Assembly (NCBI RefSeq): GCF_032062135.1
Contig: NC_092860.1
Location: 154,770,403 to 154,834,402 of the forward strand
Source of the DNA: Pyxicephalus adspersus
Lineage: Eukaryota; Chordata; Amphibia; Anura; Pyxicephalidae
Length of the DNA: 64,000 nt
Direction of reading: 5' to 3'
This document shows positions 24,331-35,669 of this stretch, piece after piece. Position 1 is the stretch's first letter, and the number at the start of each line of letters is the position of its first letter. The notes beneath the pieces are model-generated. The model was not told the DNA's origin and did not search any database. It saw nothing but the letters and a program-made list of their open reading frames with translations. A program made the translations under genes and the position numbers.

Positions 24331-25960
24331 CATTCATGGCAAAAGATCAGAATGTCACTGCTCTGTTTAGAGATGAAAACACAGTCTTTTTATTTCATTG
24401 ACAGACCTGGTACTTAATATTCTATTTGTTGCCAAACTAAGGTGTAATAAGTTGTAATTTTATGCCTGGAATGAAAAAAAAAACCACAAGCACACCTTGT
24501 AAAAATGCAAAGCTGAAAATCTAATTCTAATTCAAATTTTTAACACATCTCCAGGTGAGTCCTCATTTCAGTTCATGGTACTTCGAGGTCCCCAATGTTA
24601 AAGTTAATGTTTTATTATATACTGTACACAGGGGCTGCACCTGCTTGGTCTATTTGGCCTATTTTGCCTTTAGTATAGCTTGTAGGGGAAGGAAAAATGA
24701 ATAATTCATGCTATATAAATGCTAGAGAACAGAAAGAAAACATGAGGGCTTGGGTCTTGGTGACCAATCAATAGAGCTGGGAGACAAAGGCAGCTCTGTG
24801 ACAAAACAGGAGCAGGTAAGTATCCCCAGTGTTTATTGCTGCTATAAATTAGCAAATAGAGGGGATCACCTGAACACTTGAAAATAATAACGGCTTTGGA
24901 GCACCTAGTCAATGATAATAAAAAGGTGTGGGAGTTACGTCATTCCGGCCTGGCCAATGATGAACATAGAAATGTGTATAAGAAGAAGATAGAGGACAAA
25001 GGCACTAAAACACAGACAAATGAATATTCCCAGGATTTATTTCCACTTTAAAATATCAAATAAAGGGTATCACTTGAACTACAAACTTTCTACAAGTTAG
25101 AGACAGAAGAGTTTTGTGCATTATGCCATCAGTGAACCAGAGAATAGCTATCCTTTTATTTTGAGTTGTAATAGAGTTAAGTCATCTTGACATAACAAGC
25201 CGTAATACTATCACTGTGAAAGTGATCATGTCTGACACAAGTTTAATCACATAATCTATGTTTACATAGTCTACTTGGTTCTAAGTATAGTCTGTATAGT
25301 CTATAGTCTGTTACATGTTAAAATACTCCTGGAAGGAAATGCACAATCATCACGTTATACAAATTATACCCAATAAAAGGGCTCTAATTCTGCTAAAAAA
25401 ATAATATGTAAGATGCTGATAATTACATATCATTTAAAAAATTTGAAGTAAGAATCACAATGTATGAGTGAGAATAAAAACACATTTGCAGGGCCAGTTT
25501 TCTTCTCTAAGTTCATGGCAGTTCCCAGAAGCTGCTGTGTAATAGGTCAGTGCAGAGAAGGTTGCAGCTGCTCCATGCAACAGAGAACAGTTTTAGTTCC
25601 ATTTTTTTATGCTTTTCTATCAATGTAGTAATTTCACTGGCTGTTTATGCATTATTGTATTCTATGATAAATACTGCAGTGTGTGTATTGCAATGTTCCA
25701 AGATGGTTGCTGTGCCCTCGGCACTTTGGGGATGAGGTCATCAGTACTGGCCTAGCCTGGGGCAGGGATTCTTGGGTAAGTCCTTGAAAAGGACATGCTG
25801 TGGAGTGACTCAGATTCTGTTGCATGCACAGAAAAAGTATAACTTCAGACTGTCAGTTATGGCACAATCCTCTCACTGACACATTCTGAATAAACTTTAA
25901 CATGTTTACATTGCTGGATTTCATATGTTGTTACTATTCAATACAAAGACTCTTTCTGCT
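24331..25960. other. No recognisable gene; weak internal repeat
   Basis: Segments around 24740-24900 and 24960-25090 resemble each other ('TATTCCCAGGATTTATT' versus 'TATCCCCAGTGTTTATT'), suggesting an old local duplication. Nothing else is recognised. Confidence 0.35.
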
Positions 25961-25964
25961 AATA

Positions 25965-26550
25965 CAGTTACACTCTCGCCTTCGCAGTGCTGGGTCCCAG
26001 ATTCGAATCTTAGGACAGACAGTGTCTACATGGAGTTTGCAGGTTCTTCATGTGTTTGTGTGGTGAAAGGAATTTATTTTTGCTGAGTTTTGAATTTAAG
26101 TTGTTTTTGTGTTTTTGCTATATTTTGATGATAATTGAGATGTGTCGAAACTAGTTATATCCTCCTTATCAGTAGGTCAATATTTGCTCCATCCTTACCT
26201 TGAAGCTTCTTACCTTGAAACATCTTGTTCAGCAAAGTTGTTAATTAAGTTTCTTGTTACTGACTAACTACTAAGTGTCTCCCACCTGGTTGTCTGACTA
26301 TATAAACTGTGATGTGAAAATAAAGATTTGAGACAGTATATAACTATATACGCTTAAGTCGCGTGTTGTGTTAAATCACTGCTCCCAACGCGTTGAAAAC
26401 CGAGGTCACGATACAGAGGGAAATATTGGTCTGGGATCAATAGGAAATCGCCTTAACATGTGGGTTTCCTCTCACATTCCAAAAACAGTAGATTGTAAAC
26501 TCTTTTGAGGGACAGCTAGTGACATACCTATGAAATTTGTAAAATGATGC
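25965..26550. repeat. tRNA-like interspersed repeat split by an LTR
   Basis: 'TCGCAGTGCTGGGTCCCAG' plus 'GATTCGAATCTT' (B-box-like) and 'CATGGAGTTTGCAGG' form the left part. 'GGGTTTCCTCTCACATTCC' resumes after 26463. An unbroken relative lies at 38300-38625. The interruption is a solo LTR. Confidence 0.65.
26064..26458 (+). mobile_element. Solo LTR 2 with TGTGG target duplication
   Basis: A 395-bp block starting TGAAAGG and ending TTAACA, flanked by TGTGG at 26059-26063 and 26459-26463. It contains TATATAAAC and, about 20 bases later, AATAAAG, so the LTR reads on the + strand. Removing it rejoins the host repeat. Confidence 0.8.
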
Positions 26551-27635
26551 GTAAAATGTTGGCAGCTCTAGACTCATCCTCATCGCAATAGATATATAGA
26601 ACCAAACATTTGTAAGAATTGTGATGTGTATTTACTGGCTTCTTCTTAGCTAATCAGTTGCCACTGATCATAAATTCGGATGCAGATAGTGACAGTATCT
26701 GGTGTTCCTGGCTATGGGGGAGCAGATGACTTCCTCACTTTGTGACATGTGCCTGGGGTCTGGGTCAGAGCACGGTCACAAAACTGCTCCCATCCAAAAC
26801 AAGGCTTTGCTTTGTTTTTAGTGTTAGCTACAACAGAGATAGAATAAATATCTACTTTTAGTCATCAGCACATTCCTTAGCCTCCTCACTGTGCCTAGAC
26901 TGGTAATAGGCTATATTCAAAGACTCTTTGTTCATCGTGTACAGTCAATTTCCATGGCCTACTTTGCACGTTTTATTCCTGCATTAATTTGTGATGCTGT
27001 ATTTAAAGGTCCATTTTAGGCAGGAACAGAAATAATTAGGTAGACTAAAAAAGTCAATTTACTCAGAGGCTCGTTCCATAACATGAACACGCAGGTATCA
27101 GAGCAAGTCTACAAACAACGCAAGGAAGTAATCCACAAGTGTTCCAGATATCAATACAAAATTTCCCCTGTAAGGGGTGCCTAATCTGCAGGATTACGAT
27201 CAAGCAAATATTAGGGTTTCATCTCATGTTCTAAAAAATAGAGAAAATAAAGGGAGAGAGAGCATGGGTAGGTCGGAGTCAGAAAGTGAAGAAAAGAGGT
27301 CAGAAGAAGAGAAGTAGACTAACAAAGGAGCTCAGGGTGGTAAAAAGGCAAGGGGGGGAAAGGGAAAGTCGTTCTGATTCTGCTAGGTTTGTATCAACTA
27401 TCACAGTAAATTGAAGGGTTTGGAGTTTTATCATAGTTGTATCATAATGACGAGCCATGGTGACCATACCCGTTAAAAACCTAGCCACAGAGTAATTGCG
27501 TATAGCCCTCATGTTTTTGATCAGGTCATCTTGTGTTTAATCTGAGTCAAACAAACTGACAAACATTTTAAACAAGATGAGGCCATACTTTGCTTCTACT
27601 CTCTACTCTAAATCTGGCCTTGACTTTAACAGCAT
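26551..27635. other. No recognisable feature
   Basis: AT-rich with a purine-rich patch near 27240-27360. No exon or repeat identified. Confidence 0.35.
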
Positions 27636-27745
27636 TGGGCCTGATTTTTTAAAGCGCTCTAAGACTGGAGAAGATGGACCGTTGTGGAAGAACCTGAGTG
27701 ATCCAGCAAACCTGTACTGGATTTCTTAATGATTTGCTATTAGTA
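27636..27745. repeat. Foldback MITE family F, half copy
   Basis: Only the left arm is present: 'CTAAGACTGGAGAAGATGG' and 'GTGATCCAGCAAACCTG'. The inverted arm is missing. Confidence 0.65.
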
Positions 27746-28022
27746 CCAATCATGTACCATCATCACAGGACTAATGTTTCTATAACCATTTATAACTTTA
27801 TCATGTAATCATTTTTTATGTCATTATCTAACTTTATGATCATAGATTATTTGTTTATTTTTCTTAACAGTAATATAACTATTCTTAAGTTTATCATTAT
27901 TTATGCTCTTTACAATGAATTATACAGTATGCCCATATATTTTCTTTTTCCTGATTTTCCTTATATGTACCTATTATTTATATGTTGTCTATATAGAGTA
28001 TGCAACTCACATATCACAAGTT

Positions 28023-28060
28023 CCCTGAGGATGGCTTTTCAGGCGAAACTCGTTGAGATG
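28023..28060 (+). ncRNA. Hammerhead-ribozyme-like core motif 5
   Basis: The + strand reads CTGAGGA, then TGGCTTTTCAGGC, then GAAACTCGTT. GC pairs can close stem II. The only copy of the motif on the + strand in this window. Confidence 0.4.
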
Positions 28061-28269
28061 CATATTGTTCTAATGCTTTACACCATTTAGAAAATATTGT
28101 CTAGCTAATAAGCAAAGAAACCCCTGTCTCGGAGGACACAGCGGGTTTGCCTACAAATAAAATAGACTATGCTGTTGGCAGAACTATCAGAGGCAAGTAA
28201 GGATTAATTTCCCAGAAAAGATGCCTCATGAAACAAGAATGGGACAATTTATAAGGCCTGCTATGGATA

Positions 28270-28600
28270 GAAAATAAAAGGAGGAGGCACGGTATGTGTC
28301 CACCCCACCACACCCCTTCCCCCAGAGTGACATCATGATACCAGAACTCGCGGGTTGTGTTCAGAGACAACCCACCCACTGCCCTGAGCCTGAGTTACAT
28401 ATGGGAGACATGGTACATGGCTCTGGCCAGTGCACTCCCCCAATGAGGTCCTTCCCTTGACCCCATGGGGGGGGGGGTAATGGACTGGCCAGAGCCATAG
28501 ACCACCAAAGAATCCTTTGCAAAATAAGAGTGGGCACGCATGCCCATTACCAAAAAGGGGAGGGCTCGGGGTTCCTACGTGTGCCCACCCCACAAGACCC
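28270..28600. repeat. hAT-like MITE remnant with inverted segments
   Basis: 'CTGCCCTGAGCCTGAG' and 'GACATGG...GGCTCTGGCC' resemble the interior of the hAT-like MITE at 53853-54140. The segment is followed by an inverted piece ('TGGCCAGAGCCAT'). Ends and target duplication not found. Confidence 0.5.
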
Positions 28601-30878
28601 CTGGTTCACCCACATCACATCTGCTTTTGAAAGATTTAAATGAATGAATGATGAATCTCCTACTCCTACACAGTCCCTAGTGGGGGTCAGGGTATGGTTT
28701 TAGAACCTTTATTTCCAGACAGGACAGACTTGTTGCCCATGCTAGGTCTCAGCCCCAAGGTTACACCAACCATTCACCTAATCAGGGTGTGCTCCCTACA
28801 TTCTTCTCAGAAGATGGTGTATGGACTAGCAATCAGCAGTGCTCTCCAAGAATACCTGAATACCCCAACACCTATATATTATTCCTTTGGGGCCTGCTAT
28901 AGATTTAAAAGGCCTTAATGCCTCCAGGTTTGTCTCAATCATCTGCATGCGTATAGGGCAAAGGGTTTAAAAGTCAATTCAAATGTCACAGTACTTTAAT
29001 CTGTACCATATCCTCTTCCTGTGCAGTGGCCATCCAATCGCCATTGAACACCAACTGTAAGGCAGCGACCGAGTCTTCTGTTCACACATTTGTGCCACTA
29101 CTGCATGGAACTGCCAGTGGTAGCTATTCTTAGTTTTGGTAAAAAAAAGGTCTGTCCACCAGTTCTGGTTTCCTTGTATGATATTTTTGAGCTTCCCTCT
29201 CTGGGTGGCCTAGGTATTTAAATATTTGTTTGCTGCCATGGCGCTATCAGGAAAGGAAAATTAGGGTAGGGAAATTTCTGTTTTGGACTGCTTTGAAGAA
29301 GACCTTATAGGACCATACCTGTGTAGACAATGCAATAAGGTTATTTCTGGGCCTACTCAATTCTTCACAATGGGATGGGGAAGCGGTGAGGCAAAACAGA
29401 GCTGCTCCCTTGCCCAGGAATCCATTTATCTGACTATCCCTACCACATATCCTACTTTAAGATGAACTAAAGCAGGTTATCCTGGAGCAGTTTTCCATGT
29501 TGCTTACATCGCATGCTTGCTCCTCCGTGTTTGTGTTCTTGTATTACACATAGCCAAAAGCAGCACAGATATATAAATACAACATCTCTGCCTAAGGCCA
29601 CAATTTCACAAAGTCACAGCAGGCTAAAAGAAGCATGAAAAGTAGTATTAAATGCTGTGAAGCTTTCCACAACAGGGCACTGTTCGAGGGGAAAATTGCT
29701 GCAATTATAAAACAAATTGTGCTTGGCATATTTTGGTAAAAAACTTACATAATCTTACATTAAGACCATGCTTAGAAAATGAACTGAAATATATGAAAAT
29801 GCATTGAGTGTTTTAATTAGTACAAACACAGGTCTATACTTCACATGTGTCTGCAGGAAGAATATACATGTAAAATGTATGCAAAGTACTCTTTGAGAGA
29901 ATCTCTTGCCAGTATTTATTAATCCAGGGCTATTTCACACATTAGTGTGGTGGCCACTGGGAAGAATACTCCTTACATTGCTGGGCAGTAGGAAAAATGA
30001 CCCCGTTATACATAGCAAAAAAGATAATTGGTGCCACCTAAATTGTCCAGAGTCCAAAATTGCTTACAGACCCTCTAGCAAATTCTGGAGTAAAATAAAG
30101 TTACATGGAATCCTAGTCAAGAAATGTTAATCTATACAATTAAACAAGATAATGGTGCTAATAGCAGCGGTCATAGCTGTACTTTACAGTTGCAAAGGAA
30201 ACCATGATATTAATATTTTTACAAAAAGGTACCAAATGAGACAAAGTATATATATATCAATTAGTTCATATATGATCTTCTACATATTTATATACAACCA
30301 GATTTTTCATCAAGCATGTTTCTATTTAGAGGCCTGTTTATAAATTAGTCATTTTGAAATTACTAAATATTCCCTGGTGGAGAATCAGTTAATGCAACTG
30401 AAAACTCATAGACTCATGGAAGATTTTTTAATGAATGTCACATTTGTAATGAATGTCACATTTGCTTTATCAATACAACCTATTATTATTATAGTAAATT
30501 TTCTCATCCGCTCTGGGCTTTATTTATTGTTGCTTTTTCATTGGTTTAACCGCCACAACGTTCGGAATAATTGGTAGGCCATTGATCAAGTCTATTTTGA
30601 AGCTAAATGTCAAACAATGGTTGTGTTGTGGTCAACAGCTTCATGTCAACTTTTCAGACAATCAAGTGTTGTCTAAAGGTCAAAATGTTATAAAAGCTGC
30701 ATTTTTTCAAACCCTCTCACAGTGTTTAATCAGTGTCTTGTCTAAAATTCTTATTGGAAAGGCTTGCATTTGAAGAACTCTGCCAGTTACCAGCACCCAC
30801 TCTAGCTAAGGGTTCCTATTCATTAAAAAAAAGGTTGAAGTTGAACAAAAATATTCGGTATACATTGCACAGTTATTC
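28601..30878. other. No recognisable gene
   Basis: Several open frames of 60-75 codons without domain. No repeats with clear ends. Confidence 0.35.
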
Positions 30879-30883
30879 AGGCC

Positions 30884-31877
30884 TATGGCAGGCGCAGCAC
30901 CATGAGGTGCCTTGTGCGCTGTGGCATTAGAAGAATTATTATCTCTGTCTCTCTTTATTCTTATCAGACTGTCTTTACTCTATAATTCCTCTAATACCGT
31001 TCCATAAAAGTAGTAGGTTTAAAGAGCACACCAAATACTTTAGATAACTTCTTTATTAACTTCAAACTTTCTTCATATAACACTGCTGATTCTGCAGCAG
31101 TAAGTCTATGTACAAACATGTGTTGAATAAAGTATCACAAAATGATGGTTGAAGTTTTGATGATAATGATAATACTGATACTGGTGATGGTAATGATACT
31201 GATGTTTAGTTTGTTGATAATGATACTGTTGAAGATAATGATAATGTTGATGATGATGCTGACGATAATAATGCTGTTTGTTGTTTATGCTGATAATGTG
31301 TTGTTTATGGTGGAACTGCAAGCAAACACATGACAGGTTCAGCAGACAGTCCCAATCACTATTAAACTACAGTAATCTATATAACTGCATTAAATACCTT
31401 TTTGGCCTTTTGTCTACTTCTATGAAACTCTCTGGCTGGAACTCTGGCTGTTCTCTCTCTCTCTCTCTCTTCTCTTCTCTTCTCTCTCTTCTCTCTTCTC
31501 TCTTCTCTCTTCTCTCTCTTCTCTCTCTGTTAGCACGCTGAATACAGCATGGTTTGCTAGGGAATTTCCCCATGAACACAGTGTAAGGCTGGTTGTGATT
31601 GGTTGAAGCCTCTGCATAGTGTAAGACTCACTGTGATTGGCTTATCTTCTAGCTAGATAATGACTCTTAAAGGTATATTTTCTTTTTCTGCCTATGTTAA
31701 CAAAATGCATATATATAACTGTTATAAACATTCACAACCATAAACTACAGTGATAACTCTGCATCTAGCTTAAACATATGAGCATATGAGCTGTATAGTG
31801 GGGCTGTTGGCAGGTTTAGGTGTATACAGAATATACTGCACTAATAACCTAGGACAGGTTTTAGCTGGCCAGCTACA
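30884..31877 (+). mobile_element. Solo LTR 3 (family L) with AGGCC target duplication
   Basis: A 994-bp block flanked by AGGCC (30879-30883 and 31878-31882). It starts TATGGCAGG (TG mutated to TA) and ends GCTACA. It is the same family as 50300-51026. It contains AATAAA at about 31127, a degenerate GATAAT-rich minisatellite (31140-31290), and a (CT)n tract where the second copy has (CTGT)n. Confidence 0.85.
31451..31528. repeat. (CT)n / CTTCT microsatellite inside LTR 3
   Basis: CT-rich simple tract of about 78 bases. It explains the E/R-rich and S/L-rich open frames here, which are not genes. Confidence 0.95.
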
Positions 31878-31882
31878 AGGCC

Positions 31883-33340
31883 CCCCTCCTGTACTGAAAT
31901 TGCTCACTTTGATATCACTGCACACTGTAAGCACTTCGCAAGATACATTAGAGTCTGCATCAATTAAGACTAAGACAACCTCATCTCCTTGGTGGGGCTT
32001 GATGTATCTCAAACAGTTAACAGTAATCCGCATTGGAATACAGTTTGTCTATAAAATGCCAACTCCTCCAAATTAAACATTCATATCAAGGCATCTTAGT
32101 GTTGTTCCTTTCCTTTGGTTCCAATTTGATTCGGGGTTTTTTGTTTCTCTGGGACGGATACTCAATTGTGTTTTTTGTTACAAGTGTTTTCCCTGGTCTG
32201 GTGTAGATGGTAGGTGATTCCTATGTGTCAAAGGGGTACAAAGAGAGCCGCTGTTCTGCCTGATGGAAGGCAGCTGGGCATCCCTGAGTGAGGGGGCTGG
32301 TTCAGTGGCTCGGTATTCCGGGTCTACAATGGAGAAGGGTCATGCCAGAAATTTACCATTTTGTTCAGTTGGACCTGGTGCCTGATGTGTTGGTGTTGCG
32401 TGCCAGTGGGAACGACTTGAGTAACAGGCCTGTGCGGGAGTTGATAAGAAATAATAAATGGGTTTTCTGAGGCTGCAGATTATGTTTAAGCATTTGTTGG
32501 TGGTCTGGTTGCAGTGGAGGGGGGCGTTTGAACAAGGCCAGGAAGAAGTTAAACAAGGACGTGGGCCACTTTGTTGTGCAGGATGGGGGGTTAGTGGTGC
32601 GGTACCGCGATTTAGAGGTTGAGCCAGGTTTGTTCCTAAAGTCAGATGGGGTGCATTTGACAGATGTGGGCATTGATTTGTGATGCCTAGGCCTGCAGGA
32701 CGGGATTAAATGGGCACTGCAGATTTGGAGGAGCGCACAAATGTGAGGTGTCTCGCTTGTGGTGGTTCAGGTCCTCGAAGGGAAGGTGCTGTTGTGTAAT
32801 AATTATGTTGGGGGGCCCATCCAAGATATGGAGCCCCCCGTTTGGGTTGTAGTTGGTGGAATTTGTTGGTGGGGTCTGCACAATAAATGTTTAGTTTCGT
32901 TCCCAAGCTGGAAGTATGGGCGGCTGGGAGCAATTGTTGTTGTAATGTGCAGATCCCAAAAGGTATAAAAGGGTGGCCTTCAAGGATCTGCAACCAGTAA
33001 GCAATAATTTTTGAAGCAGTATTTTATGGTATTGGTAATTTCTATTATTGTTATAATGTTTCATGTTTTATTATTTGTTCAGTAAATTATTTAGGTATAT
33101 TGTAATTGTTATCTATAATAATATTGGTATATTGTTATATTATTTTCTATTATTATTAAGGTATTTAATATTATCTTTTTAATAAAAGGCCTGCGGGGCT
33201 TTTGAGCAACGATTGGTGTGATTTATGGTGTAACAAGATGTCGGGGATAATCATAAGGGGAGGGGGTGGGGGAAAAGTTTTATGGAAAAAAGTTTTGTGG
33301 TGAGTTGAGATTGGGGTAGGCAACGGGATTAGTATTCAAG
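31883..33340 (+). mobile_element. Retroelement relic carrying an SGNH-hydrolase domain
   Basis: The SGNH-type frame at 32207-32683 is followed by a C/G-rich 3' region with 'GGGGGGCCCATCCAAGATAT' near 32811 and then a low-complexity AT stretch. Elements with a separate SGNH-hydrolase frame are known among vertebrate tyrosine-recombinase retrotransposons (Ngaro/DIRS-like). No tyrosine-recombinase or reverse transcriptase remains in the window, so the class is an inference. LTR 3 ends just upstream. Confidence 0.45.
32207..32683 (+). pseudogene. SGNH/GDSL-type hydrolase relic
   Basis: One reading frame shows the hydrolase blocks in order. 'VGDSYVSKG' has the nucleophile Ser (block I, 32213-32221). 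'WLGIPGLQW' follows, then 'DVLVLRASGNDL' with the G..N oxyanion residues. After a frame break, 'RLNKARKKLNKDVG' is followed by 'SDGVHLTDVG' with the Asp (32645) and His (32654) of the catalytic pair. Premature stops and a frameshift show it is dead. The domain is about 155 residues long, as in transposon-borne versions. Confidence 0.65.
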
Positions 33341-33344
33341 TCTG

Positions 33345-33720
33345 CGGATCTATGTTTTGGCGCAGTCATGCTGCTGCAACACTAGAGTACCTGTGCGGTC
33401 TATGTTTCAGTGGAAGACCTGGACATGGACCAAGTGGCTCCCTCCCAACTCTTCCTTGGTCGGCTCCAGGATCCTTCACACTCAACTGTCTGGCAGACTA
33501 ATACACACAGTGCTAAAGCCATATAACAAACAAAACGCCTTGGCATGGGCACTACATAGACCTTCCAAGCCAAGCCATGTCCCAATATTTACATATAAAT
33601 ATATATATGCCACAGATCTTAAATGTATCAAAATCTTAATTCACCTGGGTCAGAACTATCAAGCCACTGAAAGGCCAAAAATCACAAACTAAAAATATCT
33701 GTCCACTTATTATACACATT
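33345..33720. other. Unassigned, 111-codon open frame
   Basis: A + frame at 33357-33692 (MAQSCCCNTRV...) shows no domain and overlaps an antisense frame. No splice or promoter context. Confidence 0.3.
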
Positions 33721-33724
33721 GTAG

Positions 33725-33940
33725 GCATGGTTTAATAAAGCTCTCCAACAATGGAGATAAGACTATCATAGGAGAACCTGGTTGATCCAGCAAACCTGGA
33801 ATGGATTTCTTAAAAATAATTTATTAGTTGCCTAATTTTTAAATCCTGGACCAGATGCATTTCAGGTTTGCAGGATCAACTAAGTTCACCCATGATAGTA
33901 TATCTTCTCCAGTCATGGAGAGCTTTAATAAATCCAATTA
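33725..33940. repeat. Foldback MITE family F
   Basis: Left arm 'TTTAATAAAGCTCTCCAA', inner 'GATCCAGCAAACCTGGAATG', right arm 'CATGGAGAGCTTTAATAAA'. Both arms present, moderately diverged. Confidence 0.85.
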
Positions 33941-35096
33941 TTTATAATTTTCATGTGTATTACATTGATGTTTGCTTGTTTTACTTTTTCTGAAATGATA
34001 ATTCTGAAAATAAGGTCTACAAGAACAGAGCCATGGGAAAACTACTGGAGGTTATTAGGACAAAAAGGCATTGAGAGTAATCAAACCCTCCTATATACTA
34101 TCTAAAGTAAAAAAAAAATGATCTGTTTCCTATTTCACTGTTTGGTAGACACTATCACTATGATCACTATGACACTGATATAATCAGATGGACCACAGCA
34201 ACAATTACTTCCTAATCTCTCCTATGAAAATAGTTTTGTCCCTTGTTTAATGTTTACACAGAGGAATAATGAAGTATACTTATAGGTGTATTAAGTGCAT
34301 GTTTAGCGTAGGAACTACAAACTACAAGGAGCCATTGAAGCCAACCACCAACATTTTTACTTTACATAAAAGGGTAGACAAAAATCTAAAAACAAACAAA
34401 AAATTATATTTTTTACTAGCCTTTTTTAGGAAACACAAAGCGAAGCCCCTCACCTTGAGCACTGTAAGATCGGGTGACTTAGCCATAACAAAGTGGGCAA
34501 AGATGGCGGCGCCCATCACTTCTGCGCCGGAGGAGGGAAGATTCTAGTATGGTACATCTTTGGCAGGATCGAGAGATCTACAGAATTAAAGGCAAGTTTG
34601 TGTTTTTTTTTTCAGTTTAGTTCCATTTTAACACCTCCGTACTATGAAAGTGCCAATACTGAGCTTCGTATTTTAGTTGCTTGACTGTTATGGTAATCCA
34701 GTGGATTTCCATGGCTTTAGTATTCAGATGTGAGCTGAATTCTCTTCAAATCTTCCTTGCTGCAAACCATAAGCCATTTCTAACCTTTTTATGAAGGTGA
34801 AGCTTAGACAGGTTCACTTTAATAGCCATAGCAAAGCTGCAGTTTACCACTTTTAACCTGTGCTAAGCCACTCCATAGCCCAACTCCATAGGAGTTGAAG
34901 CGAAAAACATCCCTTTCATATTGGTGCTTGGTTGTGGTATGGTTTCTGAGATCTTAAATCTGCATTTCAGGGTGGTTTACCACTCAAACCACTTCTTTTG
35001 GCTTACAGCCTCTTCAAAAAATGCTTGCAAAGTACTTCATTTAAAAATTCATTTGATCGCTCTAGGGTACCTGGTAGTTGAAATTAGGAACTAGGA
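33941..35096. other. No gene; repeat fragment near 34490-34560
   Basis: 'GATGGCGGCGCCCATCACTT' and 'GCGCCGGAGGAG' resemble dispersed frog repeats (compare the inverted 'GTGCCGCCATCTTCC' at about 53680). Otherwise nothing is recognised. Confidence 0.35.
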
Positions 35097-35669
35097 GTGA
35101 ATATTCTTGGTAATATATCCACATCTGAACTTTTCAGACTTTCTCTAGATAATCACACACTTAGCCAGTCTCAGGCACAAAACAAACTGCGGCTACACCT
35201 GAATGAGTGGCAAACAGTGCCAATGGACAAGACATTTTCAGAAAAAAAGCCCTTTGTTTCTGTGGTGTTGCAGTTCTTCCTAGAGAGCGGGAAAAGTAAC
35301 TGCACCACCAAAAGCACCATGTCACTTCCAGGAACAGAGAAGCAATCGCTCTGCAGTACAAATGCCTGTAAATCCATATCACTCAATCATATTTCTCAAA
35401 GAGCTACAGATAGGCCAATGAAAAGCTACAAGCTGAAGCTCACTGGAAAAAAACAGGCTTCCAGCTGGCAATCCAGAGTGTCTGTTCCATCACAGAACAG
35501 GCATCTTAAACAGAAAGGAAGGGTTAACAATAGCATGTTTCTTTTCCAGCAACAAGGGTGTAACATACTGCACAGCATACAGAATGCAGCAATCTTAGGG
35601 GTCTATATATACAATTTTTTTTTGTTCTTCAACCTATTAGATAGGAGGAAGGGGGTAAAGGGTTGGTGA
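35097..35669 (+). other. 190-codon open frame of unknown nature
   Basis: The longest uninterrupted frame in the window apart from N-containing repeats. It is rich in S, N, K and Q, has no signal peptide, and has one hydrophobic stretch near the C-terminus (about residues 165-178). I recognise no domain. A frame of 70+ codons runs antisense to it, and the flanks show no splice sites that clearly belong to it. It could be chance, part of a repeat, or a lineage-specific gene. I do not assign a function. Confidence 0.25.

Noticed and set aside
26123..26160. TTGATGA...GTCGAAAC as a sixth hammerhead core inside solo LTR 2
   Set aside because: The first core base is T instead of C, no stem II can form in the spacer, and stem I does not pair. 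Probably chance.
31106..31617. Y/H/Q-rich and E/R-rich open frames
   Set aside because: They arise from GATAAT-type and CT simple repeats inside an LTR.
31883..32200. Tyrosine-recombinase C-terminus upstream of the SGNH frame
   Set aside because: I looked for the R...HxxR...Y pattern in all three + frames and could not see it.
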